DNA of 64,000 nt from Mucilaginibacter sp. SJ (GTDB taxonomy: Bacteria > Bacteroidota > Bacteroidia > Sphingobacteriales > Sphingobacteriaceae). Made by a program: the position numbers and the translations under genes. Below, one piece after another: positions 63,382-64,000 of the stretch. Location: contig NZ_CP118631.1 in NCBI RefSeq assembly GCF_028993635.1, positions 1,240,001 through 1,304,000 on the forward strand, read 5' to 3'. Position 1 is the first letter of the stretch, and each line of letters starts with the position of its first letter. The notes beneath the pieces were generated by a model. That model did no database searches and had not been told where the DNA came from. It saw only the letters and a program-made list of their open reading frames with translations.

Positions 63382-63816
63382 CTATCTCACTCTTTTCCAG
63401 ACTTCATCATAACCGTTTCCTTTTAGGTACAGTAAAGAATCTTTAAGCCGGTAATTGAATGTTCCTATTTTCCCGTTCATATATTGGGCATACCCTGGTC
63501 CACCAATGGCTTCAATCAATACGGAATAAGTTTTATTTTGAGTGTCTAAGGTATATGACCCGGAAAATGCTGCGTAAATTTGCTTTTTTGAATACTGTAT
63601 ATCAGTAACCATAAACCTATCACCGGTAATTGTCTGATACCTGATTTGCCCCGGCTGGCCCCCATAGGTAGTATCAGGAACGCCATTGTTCATGATTTGC
63701 CAGGTACCAAGCAAAGCTTTTTTGTCATTAACTACCCTCCTGGAACTCAAACAAGCCGAAAATATTACTGCACAAAAGGTTAAAAAGATGACAGATAAAA
63801 TTGTTAGTTTTTTCAT
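63382..63816 (-). CDS. Small lipoprotein with lipocalin-like domain
   Basis: The 144-residue protein has a lipoprotein signal (MKKLTILSVIFLTFCAVIFSAC) and an outward domain that starts LLGTWQIMNNG and has eight or so predicted strands, as in the lipocalin-like/DUF4488 group. The function is unknown. The ATG at 63816 is clearly the start, because the signal peptide begins there. The reading frame is open further upstream, through the right edge of the window, without a stop. Confidence 0.75.
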   Translation of the reverse strand: MKKLTILSVIFLTFCAVIFSACLSSRRVVNDKKALLGTWQIMNNGVPDTTYGGQPGQIRYQTITGDRFMVTDIQYSKKQIYAAFSGSYTLDTQNKTYSVLIEAIGGPGYAQYMNGKIGTFNYRLKDSLLYLKGNGYDEVWKRVR

Positions 63817-64000
63817 TGCGTTTGTTTTTAGGTTAAATAAATCGAGTGTGTAACTACAGGCTTTACGGATCATATCGCGAATCTGATCCGTTGTTTTACC
63901 TGACCGCTCAGCAGTACCGGGCAATGAGTTGTAAACTTCGTGACCAAGGGCAGCGAAGATTAGTTTTACCGTATAACTTCTTGGCGTTACTTCTCCTGCT
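63817..64000 (-). other. Open frame reaching the window edge
   Basis: The minus-strand frame of the lipoprotein continues upstream to base 64000 without a stop and reads like protein (GEVTPRSYTVKLIFAALG, then SLPGTAERSGKTTDQIRDMI). It may be the end of an upstream gene joined to the lipoprotein by a lost stop codon, or chance. The upstream gene's start is outside the window. Confidence 0.35.

Noticed and set aside
1..64000. CRISPR array, complete tRNA or rRNA, integron or prophage
   Set aside because: No regularly spaced repeats, no complete cloverleaf sequence, no integrase and no phage structural genes were seen on either strand.

Overview
The window is one contiguous stretch of a Bacteroidota chromosome, most like the Sphingobacteriaceae (Mucilaginibacter/Pedobacter type). 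I infer this from the gene families: a Reg_prop/Y_Y_Y sensor with a LuxR-type helix-turn-helix, fused SpmA-SpmB, DUF5009, an OmpA protein with thrombospondin type 3 repeats, MtaB, a long Lgt and UMF1-type MFS proteins. Several start sites also carry a Bacteroidota-style -7 box (TAnnTTTG), and Shine-Dalgarno sequences are weak or absent. There are no rRNA genes, no complete tRNAs, no CRISPR array, no integrase and no intact insertion sequence. Genes are dense and sit in short operons on both strands.

Layout. 0-6 kb: a MacAB-like export cluster (FtsX permease entering from the left edge, a permease reduced to its two ends, ATPase, membrane-fusion protein), divergent from an NtrC-type response regulator and its histidine kinase. 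6-12.6 kb: single housekeeping or stress genes (FMN reductase, YceH-like, metallo-beta-lactamase-fold hydrolase, MtfA-like peptidase, DUF92, methyltransferase, pirin, YeiH-like transporter). 12.6-21.8 kb: a probable carbohydrate-response region with a one-piece sensor/regulator, an operon of GH9 glycosidase, double-thioredoxin protein and ThuA protein, and a DUF5009 membrane acyltransferase. The upstream regions here share tandem copies of an 11-bp motif (consensus near SCACTACAATA) that I see nowhere else in the window; it is my best candidate for an undescribed regulon. 21.9-22.7 kb: a long intergenic region with a 26-residue membrane peptide gene that has its own terminator and a 5' hairpin. 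22.7-26.6 kb: a MocR-type regulator divergent from doxX-eamA-MBL, with a clear TGGACTA operator between them. 26.8-30.2 kb: two secreted esterases and a universal stress protein.

30.6-39.6 kb: OmpA-like protein, two OsmC proteins, two DinB-superfamily proteins, DUF3052, SpmAB, a TetR regulator with an inverted repeat upstream, a mechanosensitive channel and DUF4126. 39.7-46.4 kb: a complete RND tripartite efflux operon (TetR, TolC, membrane-fusion lipoprotein, RND pump) with a 28-bp palindrome over the TetR promoter. 46.5-52.6 kb: purB, an Nfu-type Fe-S protein, then the operon mtaB-lgt-gtrA-inositol monophosphatase. 52.6-64 kb: an accessory-looking stretch with a perfect 14-bp inverted repeat, two small membrane-protein genes, three intergenic repeat elements, LutA, two UMF1-type MFS paralogues flanking an AT-rich KilA-N gene and a DinB gene, poxB and a small lipoprotein.

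Limits: functions are assigned by reading protein motifs by eye. Promoter, operator and terminator calls are sequence matches and have not been tested.
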